From assembly GCF_963678635.1 (NCBI RefSeq), contig NC_087070.1:1294512-1358511 (forward strand): a DNA stretch of 64,000 nt. Reading direction: 5' to 3'. Source of the stretch: Symsagittifera roscoffensis. Its lineage: Eukaryota > Xenacoelomorpha > Acoela > Convolutidae. The notes below the pieces were generated by a model that did not search any database, was not told the DNA's origin, and saw only the letters and a list, made by a program, of their open reading frames with translations. The stretch's first letter is position 1. Every line of letters starts with the position of its first letter. The translations under genes and the position numbers were made by a program. Of the stretch, positions 11,328 to 22,779 are shown piece after piece.

Positions 11328-12199
11328 CCGAAATCGAACCACGAACATATGAGCACGAGATAAACCACGAATACGGAATCGAACCACGAACACATGAGCA
11401 CGAGATAAACCACGAACATGGAATCGAACCACGAACATATGAGCACGAGATAAACCACGAACAGGGAATCGAACCACGAACACAAGAGCACGAGATAAAC
11501 CACGAACACGGAATCGAACCACGAAAACATGAGCACGAGATAAACCACTAACACGGAATCGAACCACGAACACATGAGCACGAGATAAACCACGAACACG
11601 GAATCGAACCACGAACACATGAGCACGAGATAACCACGAACACGGAATCGAACCACGAACACGAGATAAACCACGAACACGCAATCGAACCACGAACACA
11701 TGAGCACGAGATAAACCACGAACACGGAATCGAACCACGAACACATGAGCACGAGATAAACCACGAACACGGAATCGAACCACGAACACATAAGCACGAG
11801 ATAAACCACGAACACGTAATCAAACCACGAACACATCAGCACGAGATAAACGACGAACACGTAATCGAACCACGAACACATGAGCACGAGATAAACCACG
11901 AACACGGAATCGAGCCACGAACACATGAGCACGAGATAAACCACGAACACTGAATCGAACCACGAACACATGAGCACGAGATAAACCACGAACACGGAAT
12001 CGAACCACGAAAACATGAGCACGAGATAAACCACGAACATGGAATCGAACCACGAACACATGAGCACGAGATAAACCACGAACACGGAATCGAACCACGA
12101 ACAGATGAGCACGAGATAAACCACGAACACGGAATCGAACCACGAACACATGAGTACGAGATAAACCACGAACACGGAATCGAACCACGAACACGAGAT
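11328..12199 (-). repeat. 45-bp minisatellite, about 19 units, each with a B-box-like sequence
   Basis: The unit on the plus strand is ACCACGAACACATGAGCACG followed by AGATAA, ACCACGAACAC and GGAATCGA. Its two halves share ACCACGAACAC, so the unit itself arose by duplication. Because 45 is a multiple of 3 and the minus strand of the unit lacks stops, all three minus frames stay open (up to 297 codons) without any sign of protein selection. The minus strand of each unit reads GGTTCGATTCC, a full match to the pol III B-box consensus. The array runs straight into a tRNA-like SINE head at 12200-12290. Confidence 0.92.
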
Positions 12200-12295
12200 T
12201 AAGCGTCTCACGTCTATCTTTGCATCTGCGCCATGGTCGCTTAAAAATCGTCAAATACTAGTCACCAATTTAGGAGATACAAAAAGATGCTTTAA
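12200..12295 (-). mobile_element. tRNA-derived SINE head at the edge of the minisatellite
   Basis: The minus strand reads CGACCATGGCGCAGATGCAA, with an A-box-like TGGCGCAGATG, then GTGAGACG and a B-box-like GGTTCGATTCC inside the first minisatellite unit. The flank TACTAGTCACCAATT matches ACTAGTCACAAA and ACTAGCCACAAA beside the SINEs at 58185, 60285 and 63400. Confidence 0.6.
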
Positions 12296-13424
12296 TTGCC
12301 CATGCTTAAAAAAACTGGTCTGTACCGGCGTCGAAATTCCGACTTGGATCATCTCGTCCTCGCATATGCGCTACGGTTGTATGGCAACCATCAAACTCCA
12401 GTCCTCAATATAGAATATACAAGGGATACTAATTAAATGCCGACGATATGCCGACACATTTGCTACAAAATGAGCACTTCTAATAGCTAGACGAGCTAGA
12501 AAAAAGTTAACTTTGTAATCTGACACTACGCTTGCGAATGTTATAAAGGAGCGCAAGAGTATTTTACGTCATCGAGCTGAAAAGCTCGTATGCTGGGCCT
12601 TCCGCTCGTGAAATACTTGGCCTTGAAAAATGTTCGCTCCAATAACGTTTTTCAGGGCCCCAGGTTCACGCTTTCCTTTCATGTATTTTTTCTTTCTTTA
12701 TGAACATTGTAATATAAACCAGGTTTCTCACTTTTCTAGCATGAAAAAGAAGGAAACATATTTAAATTAACATTAACAAATGATTAGTGACATAAAAGCA
12801 AAAACAAAAACTGTAATGAAATTAAACAGTTTATGGCAATTCGAGCCAATGGTTTTTTACAGCAACTTTTCTACTCAACAAATAGAACTAATCAAATCAA
12901 ACTAACTCATAGAACATGAGGAAACTTCATTTTACTGCAATATTCAAGGTCCTTTTCTTTCCTGGAAATTTTTTTCGAAAACAAGGATTGTCAAATCTTG
13001 TTTCCTTTTGAAACATCAATGAAAAAATCATGAACATTCATCAAGGCCGAAATTCGTATATTCCAACACTTTGCACTCATTTAACGTCTTTTCATTGACC
13101 CTCAAGATTTAAATTGACTTCGTAACTCTGCACTATTTTATCAGGATTTATGATAAAGCAATTTTTTGTCTTTTTGCAATACGTGATATCAATCCTCGGA
13201 CGCATAATCAAGCAAAACTTCACATTTTTACTCTCTAAAACCACGTTTTCTAATTAGTAACAAGTTTATGGACAGGATTATTTAAGACTTCATTTCTCAA
13301 TATTGTTTTTGACCTTTAAGGTCTGCGACCAGTGGCTTCATATATAAAAAAGAAAACAGAATTTTTTTTTAGAAAGAACCAAACTTTTGGAGAATAAATT
13401 TGTTACTAATTAATGAATATTTTT
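12296..13424. other. Intergenic / 3' flank of the LEM gene
   Basis: No coding exon is seen. A somewhat GC-richer patch at 12540-12660 holds a small hairpin (CGAGCTGAAAAGCTCG). The portion near 13424 should contain the 3' UTR of the LEM-domain gene. Confidence 0.45.
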
Positions 13425-13630
13425 TTACACATTAAGTGTCGGTTCCATGTTGACAAAAACCAACACACCCATTACTACAAATAACGCCAAAACTGTATAT
13501 AAAGTCAGTTTGAAGTATTTCACAATCTGCGATCCGGTCGTAGTGTTACCAGGCGACTGATTTTTCCTTTCAGCTCCTGTTGATGTTCGCTTATCAAGTG
13601 GTGCAGGTTGGGCTACGTTCCTCCGAACGC
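13425..13630 (-). CDS. LEM gene exon 6 (C-terminal membrane anchor)
   Basis: The acceptor TTTGATATAG is followed by VRRNVAQPAPLDKRTSTGAE, a short polar stretch, one 19-residue hydrophobic segment starting LTLYTVLALF, and the tail NMEPTLNV before the stop. This is a tail-anchor arrangement with only a few residues on the far side of the membrane. Confidence 0.75.
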
Positions 13631-16600
13631 CTATATCAAATACAATTTTTTTTAAAAAACCTAACAAAAACTAAGAATGTTCCGACCACAATTATCATTG
13701 CAGAAAACGTAGAAAAATCACTTTTTTGAGTTTTTATAGCTGGTTTATCGGTGCTAATTTTTCGAGCTGAATAAGTCTACCACTGATAATCCCATTATCG
13801 ATTTTTTATTGATTTTTTTCTATTGAACCTGAAAAGAAAAAAATATGCAACAGACAGTTGGAAAAGAGTCAATGAACGCAATTAAAAAGAAAAAAAAACG
13901 ACTTGTTTTTTGAAAAAATCTGAACTTTCGAATTTCAAAAAGTCGATGCCCTTAAGGCTCTTTGAATTTCAAGAACAATTTATGATTGGCACTATTTCGA
14001 TGAAATTGACCAAATTTGAGAAAACAGTATCAATCAGTAATTTTTTTTATTTTGTTGGGAAATCTTAAAGTTAAACCACTTTCGAAACTAGATATCAATC
14101 ACGAGTTTTGTTACTTTACACTTAAGCTGTTCAATAGTGGAGTTTGCCTTCCTTTTATGCGAAAAAGTATATGTGAGCCTCAACAAATTAGAAGACTTTT
14201 CCTGAAAAAAATCATGAGGACCTATAAAAGAGTCTGAACTAAGTTCATCGATTCTTAAAAAAAATAGATCCCTTAAAACTCTTTGAAAGTCTAGAGCAAC
14301 TTATGATTTACACTTTTTTGATAAAATTAACCAAATTTGAGAAAACTGTATCAATCGGTAAGCTTTTTATTATGCTTGGGATCTGAAAATTAAATTCCAC
14401 TTTCGAAACTAAAAACCGATCAAGTTTTTTGTGAACTTTCACTTTTGCTGTTCGATAAAGGAGTTTGCCTTCCTTTTAAGCATAAAAGTAAAAATGATCC
14501 TGAACATTTTAAAGACTTTTCCTTAAAAAAATCTTCAGCACCTATGAAAGAGTCTGAATTACGTTCATCGATTCTTAAAAAATTGTTTAATTTTTGGAAC
14601 ACATTACAATGGTTTTTTTTTAGTCTTTTTTTTAAAGTCGGAAATATGAATGGAAGTGCTTTAACATAATACCACGGTGGATGACCAACAAGCTTTCGAG
14701 GTAGTCAAAATTGAGAATAAAACGAATTAAATGCTACAATTTTTAGTCCACAAAACAACTTTGAGCTTGTAAGTTGGTCTTTTTCTGGGTGGACAATTGG
14801 TTGAGTCTATAATTAAAATTCGAAATGACCAAACTTGAGAAAACTGTATCAATCAGTCATATTTTTTATTTTGCCGGGGAAATCTGAAAACTATATGCCA
14901 CTTTCGAAACTAGATGTCCAGCACGTTATTTGTGACCTTTCCACTTGTGCTGTTCGATATTGGAGTTTGCCTTCGTTTTAACAAAGGAAATACACCGTAG
15001 AAAACTATCACGTTTTTTGTGATCTTTACACTTTTGCTGTTCGATAAGGAAGTTTGCCTTCCTTTCACGCATAAAAGTAAAGATGTGCCTGAACAATTTT
15101 AAAGACTTTTCCTGAAAAAAATGTTCAGCACCTATAAAAGAGTGAATTACGTTCATCGATTCTTAAAAAATCGTTTAATTTTTGGAACACATAACAATGG
15201 TTTGTTTTTTTAGTCTTTATTTTTTTAAAGTCGGAATAATGAATGGAAGTGCTTTAACATAATACCACAAAGGATGACTAACAAGCTTTCGAGGTAGTCA
15301 AAATTGAGAATAAAAGGAATTGAATGCTACAATTTTTAGTCCACAAAACAACTTTGAGCTTGTAAGTTGGTCTTTTTCTGGGTGGACAATTGGTTGAGTC
15401 TTTAATTAAAATTCGAAATGACCAAACTTGAGAAAACAGTATCAATCAGTCATTTTTTTCATTTTGCCGGGAAATCTGAAAACTATATGCCACTTTCGAA
15501 ACTAGATGTCCAGCACGTTATTTGTGACCTTTCCAATTGTGCTGTTCGATATTGGAGTTTGCCTTCGTTTTAACAAAGGAATTACACCGTAGAAAACGAT
15601 CACGTTTTTTGTGATCTTAAAACTTTGCTGTTCGATAAGGAAGTTTGCGTTCCTTTCACGCATAAAAGTAAAGATGTGCCTGAACAATTTTAAAGACTTT
15701 TCCTGAAAAAAATGTTCAGCACCTATAAAAGAGTGAATTACGTTCATCGATTCTTAAAAAATCGTTTAATTTTTGGAACACATAACAATGGTTTGTTTTT
15801 TTAGTCTTTATTTTTTTAAAGTCGGAATAATGAATGGAAGTGCTTTAACATAATACCACAAAGGATGACTAACAAGCTTTCGAGGTAGTCAAAATTGAGA
15901 ATAAAAGGAATTGAATGCTACAATTTTTAGTCCACAAAACAACTTTGAGCTTGTAAGTTGGTCTTTTTCTGGGTGGACAATTGGTTGAGTCTTTAATTAA
16001 AATTCGAAATGACCAAACTTGAGAAAACAGTATCAATCAGTCATTTTTTTCATTTTGCCGGGGAAATCTGAAAACTATATGCCACTTTCGAAACTAGATG
16101 TCCAGCACGTTATTTGTGACCTTTCCACTTGTGCTGTTCGATATTGGAGTTTGCCTTCGTTTTAACAAAGGAAATACACCGTAGAAAACGATCACGTTTT
16201 TTGTGATCTTAACACTTTGCTGTTCGATAGTGGAGTTTGCCTTCCTTTTACGCGAAAAAGTAAATATGAGCCTAAAAAATTTTGAAAACTTTTCCTGAAA
16301 AAAATTATCGGCGCCTATAAAAGAGTCTGAACTACGTTCAACGATCTTTTTTACTAGAACTCTAAATTTACTTTTACTAAATTTATGATTAATACCTTTT
16401 TTGATAAAGTTAACCAAATTTGTGAAAACTGTATGAATCAGTAAATTTTTATTTCGATGGGAAATCTGAAAATTAAGTTCCACTTTCGAAATTAGATATC
16501 TATCACGTTTTTGTGATCTAGCACTTTTGCTGTTCGATAGTGGAAATTGCCTTCTTTTACGCGAAAAAGTAGATATGAGCGTGAACAAATTTGAAGACTT

Positions 16601-19600
16601 TCCCAGAGAAAAAATCATCAGCACCTATAAAAGAGTCTGAACTACGTTAATCGATTCTTAAAAAATCATAACATTTTTGGAACATACAAATATTTTTTTT
16701 ATGTCGGAATATTGAATGGAAGGGCTTTAACATAATACCAGTGGATGACCAACAAGCTTTCGAGTAAGTCGAAACCGAGAATAAAAGCAATCAATGCTAC
16801 AATTTTTAGTCCAGAAAACAATTTTGAGCTAGTAATTTGGTCTTTTTCTGGGTATAATTGGTTTTTCTGGGTGGTAATTGGTTTTTTATTTAAATTCATT
16901 TTAAAAACTCTGAAATAAACATGAGGCTCTCATACCCCCACTGTAAGGTTGATGACTGTCTCTGGCAAACTGGGATGCCTGGGAGGGTGTATGTCCAGCT
17001 GTCGGCTGGATTCTCTGCCGCATTTGAGGGTACTTCACAGGCACATCACTAGAAAACCAAGAAACCCAATTAGAGAAAACTGAGTCAATAGTTGAGTTCT
17101 TTTTCTTGTACCACAAATCCCAATCAACAAAAAATTAGTACACAAATATTTAAACAGAAGCGAAACTGCGCTTTGCATCTCTTGCGAAGATTAAAATAAA
17201 TAAAGAGACGTGGGTGCACAATGCCAACACAAGCGACAAAACGCCAAGAAGTAGCTTTAAAGAGATCAAAAGAGAAAAGGACAAGAAAATAAAAAAAATA
17301 TTAAAGAGATTTGAAAAAAGAAAACCCTCTACGGAAAACGAACCAGAGGCCACGAGCATCCAGTTCGACTGGCCTACACAACTTAACTACTGACCTTGAA
17401 AGAACCAAAACACTTGCCACTGATAAAATGGAAAACTCATCTATTTAACTGCTAATACTGTGCAGCATAAAAGCCACCAAAATGAGCACTAGTTATGCGA
17501 GTTGTATTAAAAAACAGAGTAGTCGTAATATAAATCAATGCTCACTAGCTTGCGTACATATATATATATATACGAAATCAAATTTAAACAGCAGCTAAAA
17601 AACCCAACCAAAAAATCAAAAGACCAAGCCAAAAAAAATCCGTCAACAGAAACCTGAAAAATTTCATTAACTCAAGAAAATTAAAAAAAATTGATTGTCA
17701 ATTTGAAAACTTCTCAAATTTCGAAGAAACAAATACAACAAGTTAAAGCTCTTTGAACTTCAGAAATCTTTCAATTTCGACAGTTTACTCATAAAACCGA
17801 ACCAATTAGAGAAAACAGGGGAAATAAATAATTTTTTAATCCGCTGGGAAATTAAATTATTCAAAAGCACCTTTGAGCCTAACATTCACATTTTTCGCAC
17901 CGTTTGCATAATCGTAATTGGAGAACAGAATATGACTTCCATTCAGCATATGAAGTTGAATTGAACTTAGAAAAATCATACCGCTAAACGGCTAAAAATC
18001 AAATCAAACAAGTCAAACCACCAAAAATCAAATTTATGCGTGAAAACTTCAACACTTTTTTCAGAAAAAAGAACAAACAGAAAGCACAAAACCTGAACTA
18101 TTGACTTCTCTTCCTTCAATTATCTGCATCATTACAGGAATACATCAAATGGATTTTGAACACCGGTGAAAAACGCTTAAATTATTAGACAGTCCCGTGC
18201 TGTCGCAATTAGGCCTAAAAATAATTTTTTTTTTCAAGTCGAGGCATGGACTGTACCTCTCGGCCAAACGCCCGCAAATAAAATACTGAAATTTATTGAT
18301 CAAACATTGCGACTTATTTTTCAAACATAAGAGAAAAAAAATACATGGCAAATTTTTCTTAAATTTCTTACAAAAAAAATTTCTTATAACAATTTATGAT
18401 CAATACTACTTTTTGATAAAATAAACGTAATTAAGGTAATTTTTTCAATCAGCTTGGAAATCTGAAAATTAAACTCCATTTTTGAAACAAGAAATTGATC
18501 ACGTTTTTCGTAACCTTCACATTTTGCTGTTTGATAGTGAAGTTTACCTTCCTTTTAACAAAGAAAATGATCTGAACTTAAGAACTCAAAAGTCAAACCG
18601 CAAAAAAAAACAAATTTGAGCCTGGACAAATTTTGATACTTTTCCTAAAACAACCAAATAATATCATCATGACCTATATAAAATTTCACTACAATCATCG
18701 ACTCTTAAAAATGAAGCCACCAAATGATTCAGTGATTCTTTTAGAAAAATTGTTAACCTGAAAAAGTGTGCTCTGACTTGGTAACGCTTACTAGTCAAAG
18801 CGCAATAAACACTTGAGCATGCCAGGATCCGATCCAAAATATTTCAAAAATTGTTCATTTCTCTCGATACCTTTTTATAAATCGAAGGACTACAACAAAA
18901 CTGAGCTCAAAGCATCCGACTGTTTAAAGCTAACCCGAATAGTTTTGAAGAGTGGGTCCCACCGGGACTGCTGCTGTTCGAAAAGGCGCTCACTGGAGTC
19001 ACTGAAACAGAACATGGACCAAATATATAATCACATCATTATAAATGAACCACAAAAAACTTCAGTTTTCGACCGGACAATTGAAAAATTGGATATCATT
19101 TATTGGTGATTCCTACCTCCTATTGATGACCTGCCCGTCAATCCCCCTGCTGCTGGTGAGTTGGGGTAGTTATGTGGTGTCGAAGTGAGATTGGCGGAGT
19201 TCATCTGACCACTACTGACACGAAATAAACATGAATGAACTTAGATTCTCATACAATTCGATTAGATTCTCATCTACTATATTGAAAAAAAAAATTGCTA
19301 TTTTTTGTAATTGAAATAAGTTGCGAATAAACTCAGTGGTTTAATTTCAGCTCATTTTGGTTTAAACTATACCTTATCTCGATTTAACAACGGTAGTCTC
19401 TTTAAAAATCTTCAAAACTTACTATAACGACTGCTCGCGTGATCCGCTTGAAGCACCTTAAATACAAGAGATTTTTACTCAATTATCATAACAAATTACT
19501 CGCATATTACGATTCCAGAATACAAGAACAAATTTAACCGCATAAGATGCAACGGCAACGACTTCAAACACTTAATTTTGCCTATTCAAATTTCTATTGG

Positions 19601-21299
19601 TTTCCAGCTACTCACAGCTATCTTGACTATCGACCCCTGTTAATTTCATTCAAAATAATTGAGAAATATGCTGGCGAACAATGCTTACTTGATTTATTTC
19701 TAACTTCGACATCTGAAAACCTTCCTTTAAACAATCCCCCTCCTTCCAATGCAGTTCTCTGTGGAGTGCCATCTCCCCCTGGTCCCGTATAACCATCACC
19801 TCTCATATCTTCCAAATAGTCCCCGCCCATCGACTGCCTCTGCTGAACAGACGGCGGCTGGCGATCTCCGATTCGGTTGTACGAGAACGGACTTTTTTGG
19901 ACCATCGGCGGATTGTTGTTTTGCTCTGCGCGAGGCATCGCGCTCGAAGAGGCTTTCGGAGACGTATAATGGCCTCCATTTGCACTGGAAAGAGGACTGC
20001 GAGGCTGAGCTTCGTTTACTGATGGCCTGTACTCATTTGGAAAACCTTCGTTTATATCACTGGGCGAAGTGGAATAAGACGCAGTTGTGGAGCTTTTGGA
20101 GTCACCACTTGCTCCAGAACCCTCATTTACTAAACAAGCATAACCGACATTTAGAATTGACATTACTTCCTTTGTTACTTTTAGCCCTTCTCTTCAAAAA
20201 AAAAAACTTTTTAAAAATCTGCAAAAAATGGAACAAAAAATTAATTCATTTTTCCAGTTTTTGAAACATTTTCTGCAATGATATTTGTTGTCCGAGAGTT
20301 CAGTGATACTTGCACAACAGAATTGATCAGCGGAGCTCTGAAAAGATAATACGGATTTTACATGGGAGAGGGGAAAAGTTATTCATAGATAGCGCCCTGA
20401 TTTTAAAATGAGAGGCTCTCATTCACAAAAACTTCGAAGGACGAAACGCAAAACTGAGAACGATTTCAAAATAATTGACCAAAATTATTTGATGGTCGTG
20501 TGCATTTAAAAAGATGATTACTAACGATGATTTGATAGTTTCAGTTGATAGACACGGCGTGTAGAATCTGAAACAAAAGGTGCATTAATAACATTGGTAA
20601 TCGACCACAGTTCTTAAACTGTTACATGCTGGAGTAATGGTTATCTTCATACAAAGCCGTATTTTTCTTGAGAAGAGTTCATGTACATTTGTTTTTTAGC
20701 TAAGATAAGCAATAGAAAAGCATACATTTCAACTTTCATGAGGTAAAAAATCCACTTCTGTCAATTTCGTTATTAATCGTAACTCTAAATATACAGTTTC
20801 CTACAGCATAATACATTACCTGAGGGCAGGTGCACATTTAGCAGCGGGAAAAACCTCTAGGTATTCGATCCCTTGACCGCCCGAAAGATCCCCCTTTGAC
20901 CCAGTTTGGACGGTATCTTTTTTGACATCAAATTTTGTCAAAGTAAGGACTTTTTGGTAATTTAGAACAACCTTGGAGCACCGATTTGATCAATCTTTCG
21001 TGAAAAAAATTTCGTGAAAAGTATAGCCTCGTAAAAATGATTCGAGAAAACCTAAATATGATAAGCCCTTCATATGTGTTCGACATTCATTGATGCATTT
21101 CAGAGAGACGAACCTATCCATTCAGTTGGCCTCGGTCAAAAATTTCAAAAATTTGAAAACTGACTTATTTTTGGGATTGCTTCATTCTGGAATTAAGGAT
21201 TTCCCTCATCATCTCACCTGTGATTGGCCCGACAAAAGTGGAAAACGTCTTCAATTTGGACCTCAATTCGTCATCTGACAATCGCTCGATTTCATCCAT
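13425..21299 (-). CDS. LEM-domain, tail-anchored protein (emerin-like), gene span
   Basis: I reconstruct at least six exons. Exons 1 and 2 together encode a LEM domain: MDEIERLSDDELRSKLK, then FVGPIT, joined at a phase-1 intron to DSTRRVYQLKLSN. This matches the LEM pattern LSDxELRxxL...GPIxxSTRRxYxxKL and is close to the emerin version. LEM domains bind the DNA-bridging factor BAF. A long Ser/Pro/Gly/Gln-rich disordered middle follows. The last exon ends in one hydrophobic segment (LTLYTVLALFVVMGVLVFV) and a short tail. N-terminal LEM plus a C-terminal anchor is the emerin/LAP2 layout, so the protein probably sits in the inner nuclear membrane. Total is about 315 aa, versus about 254 for human emerin. 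Phases agree for exon joins 1-2, 2-3 and 5-6; joins 3-4 and 4-5 are unresolved, so a small exon or alternative sites may be missing. Confidence 0.8.
13930..18720 (-). repeat. Dispersed/tandem intronic repeat family; 592-bp tandem array at 14820-16600
   Basis: A conserved block (phrases ATTAACCAAATTTGAGAAAA, GGAAATCTGAAAATTAA, GCTGTTCGATAGTGGAGTTT, CCTTCCTTTTA) occurs at about 13930-14240, 14270-14600 and 18370-18700. It also forms three tandem copies of about 592 bp, where CGAAATGACC recurs at 14821, 15414 and 16005. Diverged copies lie in SLC26 introns at 39400-39600 and 40370-40660 and in their duplicates. There are no ends, TIRs or coding capacity; the open frames within it are repeat shadows. 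All copies here lie in introns of this gene or of SLC26. Confidence 0.75.
16936..17048 (-). CDS. LEM gene exon 5 (disordered region)
   Basis: A long pyrimidine-rich tract ends in TTTTCTAG, followed by one open frame DVPVKYPQMRQRIQPTAG... up to QPYSGG, then donor GGGG|GTATGA. It ends phase 1, matching exon 6. The GC content exceeds that of the flanking introns. Confidence 0.68.
19117..19214 (-). CDS. LEM gene exon 4 (disordered region)
   Basis: The acceptor is TTTCGTGTCAG and the donor GGAG|GTAGGA. Only one frame is open, reading SGQMNSANLTSTPHNY and then NSPAAGGLTGRSSIGG, similar in style to exon 3. Phase does not match exon 3 at this acceptor. An alternative CAG|ATGAAC acceptor (exon from 19204) and the inner donor CAG|GTCATC (19131) would restore phase on both sides. 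Confidence 0.55.
19705..20129 (-). CDS. LEM gene exon 3 (disordered Ser/Pro/Gly-rich region)
   Basis: The acceptor is GCTTGTTTAG, and about 141 codons follow, rich in Ser, Pro, Gly, Gln and Asn (for example SKSSTTASYSTSPSDINEG and RQPPSVQQRQSMGGD). Two donors are possible: GAA|GTTAGA ending at 19705, or CAA|GTAAGC ending at 19689. The composition is unlike the AT-rich surroundings, which supports real coding. Confidence 0.72.
20526..20567 (-). CDS. LEM gene exon 2 (second half of LEM domain)
   Basis: This 42-bp exon lies between acceptor TTTGTTTCAG and donor ATC|GTTAGT. With the G carried over from exon 1 it reads DSTRRVYQLKLSNH, completing the LEM helix-loop-helix. It ends phase 1, which suits the acceptor of exon 3. 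Confidence 0.78.
21218..21299 (-). CDS. LEM gene exon 1 (start, first half of LEM domain)
   Basis: It encodes 27 aa from MDEIERLSDDEL to GPIT and ends phase 1 at the donor ACAG|GTGAGA. An acceptor-like CATTTCAG ends one base before the ATG (AG at 21302-21301), so either a 5'-UTR intron or a trans-splice acceptor lies immediately upstream. Confidence 0.82.
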
Positions 21300-21302
21300 T
21301 CT

Positions 21303-22779
21303 GAAATGACCACTATAACCAAAACACTGTTACCCACTTACGCAAATCTTGACCAAGTCAAATCATTCTCCGTGACAGAAAAGCTTATTGACAAAAGAGG
21401 AACTTATCAAGCAGTTACTCCGCAGACAATTGAGTGAAGAACCGTCGAGCTAAAAAAAAAAGTGCCCAAAAAATTTTAGGCTATTAAACTATAGCTGGAA
21501 AAAGCTATAATTTTGTAGCTTTGAGCAATAAAAAATTTGAACTAAGTTTTTCAGCCACCACAGCCCAATACAAATACGAATGAAAAAGTATTTTCGTCCC
21601 TCAAGCAATGTACCGCGAAGTTTTTAATCCTACGTAACATAAGCTGAACCATTCAATCCGAAGAAACCTTCAAAGCGAAAAAAACGCGAGAAAAGAAAAA
21701 AAAACGAAAAGGAAATCATTCAAAAACCATAGGTGGTAAACTTGAAAATTACTGAAACAAATACGAAAGAATTTGAAAAATGAAAAAATTGCTTCAACTG
21801 CAAGAAAAACCATGCTTTGCAAAGTAAGCAGATAAAAATAGGCAAAAAAATGATAGTCCAAAAAAACATTTTCTGAAAAAAAACTTAAAAAAGAAAAATT
21901 CTGACTTTTAAGCAGATTCGAGCCCAGCGCCTTTGTTGTCACAAGCGAGGGCGTTACCTCTATGCTACCGAATCACAACATGAACTTGGATTTGAATTTA
22001 ATATGGGTTACGTAATATCAAAGAATCGAATGCTGTTGGCAAGTAGCTAGCGGGAAACAAAGTCATGTTCCCCATTAATATACGCTTGTGAATCGCAAGA
22101 GTAAGACCCTAAATTTTTGGGTCAATAATTCAGAAATTATGAGTGATGAATTTGAACTACGATTGAACCATCACTTTAAATATTGATACAGAGCTTGGAC
22201 CTTATGTCATTAACCTGTCTAGACAATGCCTTAAATCTGCTGCTTTATGTTTATTCAAACTTGAGTATTTTCTTTTTCCAATATCTTCTTTTATGTTTTC
22301 AGATTTATATATTTTTCCTTGTCTTTGAAGATCACAAATTTGTCTTTCATTTGATAAAACGGGCAGTGCTGTGTAACCAAATTGGGTTCGTTAACTGTCC
22401 CCTCACTGATTCTGGTGCTTCATATTTAAATTCTCTTTAGATGCAAATTTACCATTAACAATGAGAAATAAATTCTTTCTTTCTAGGAGTCGCGTTTTCA
22501 CTAAGATTTGTAATTATCTAGAAATTCATCTAAAACAATCATTAGTGCAGTGTGTCTCATTTTATTGACATCATTTGTTTTCGATCTTACAAGGGGCACA
22601 GCCAAAACTGGATGTACCTGTTTGACCTTTTAAAAATTAGTTGTACTAATACCTTAATTGTTTCTCTACTAAAACAAGAAATAGTTAATTTTTTTGAGAA
22701 TCTGGAATTTTCAAGAAGAAAACACAAAACAATTTTCTCAAAAAGTTAGAGCGTAGCAGTTTATGCACAAAGGCTTCAC
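21303..22779. other. Intergenic between the LEM and SLC26 loci
   Basis: Apart from one tRNA-like SINE head (21905-21985) the segment shows no gene. Short open frames at 22183-22440 and 22552-22749 are AT-rich, hydrophobic by composition and unsupported. Confidence 0.45.
21905..21985 (-). mobile_element. tRNA-derived SINE head
   Basis: The minus strand reads GATTCGGTAGCATAGAGGTA (A-box-like) and then GGGCTCGAATC (B-box-like) about 40 nt later. The arms do not pair as a functional cloverleaf, so this is a SINE or tRNA relic rather than a tRNA gene. Confidence 0.5.

Noticed and set aside
11280-12254. Long open frames (up to 297 codons) on the minus strand with 15-residue repeats
   Set aside because: All three frames are open at once because the 45-bp unit is a multiple of three and lacks stops. 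The unit is a minisatellite with no start context or sequence outside the repeat.
14016-16624. Several 60-176-codon frames on both strands
   Set aside because: They are repeated copies of the intronic 592-bp family and its relatives, with no domain and frames that vary between copies.
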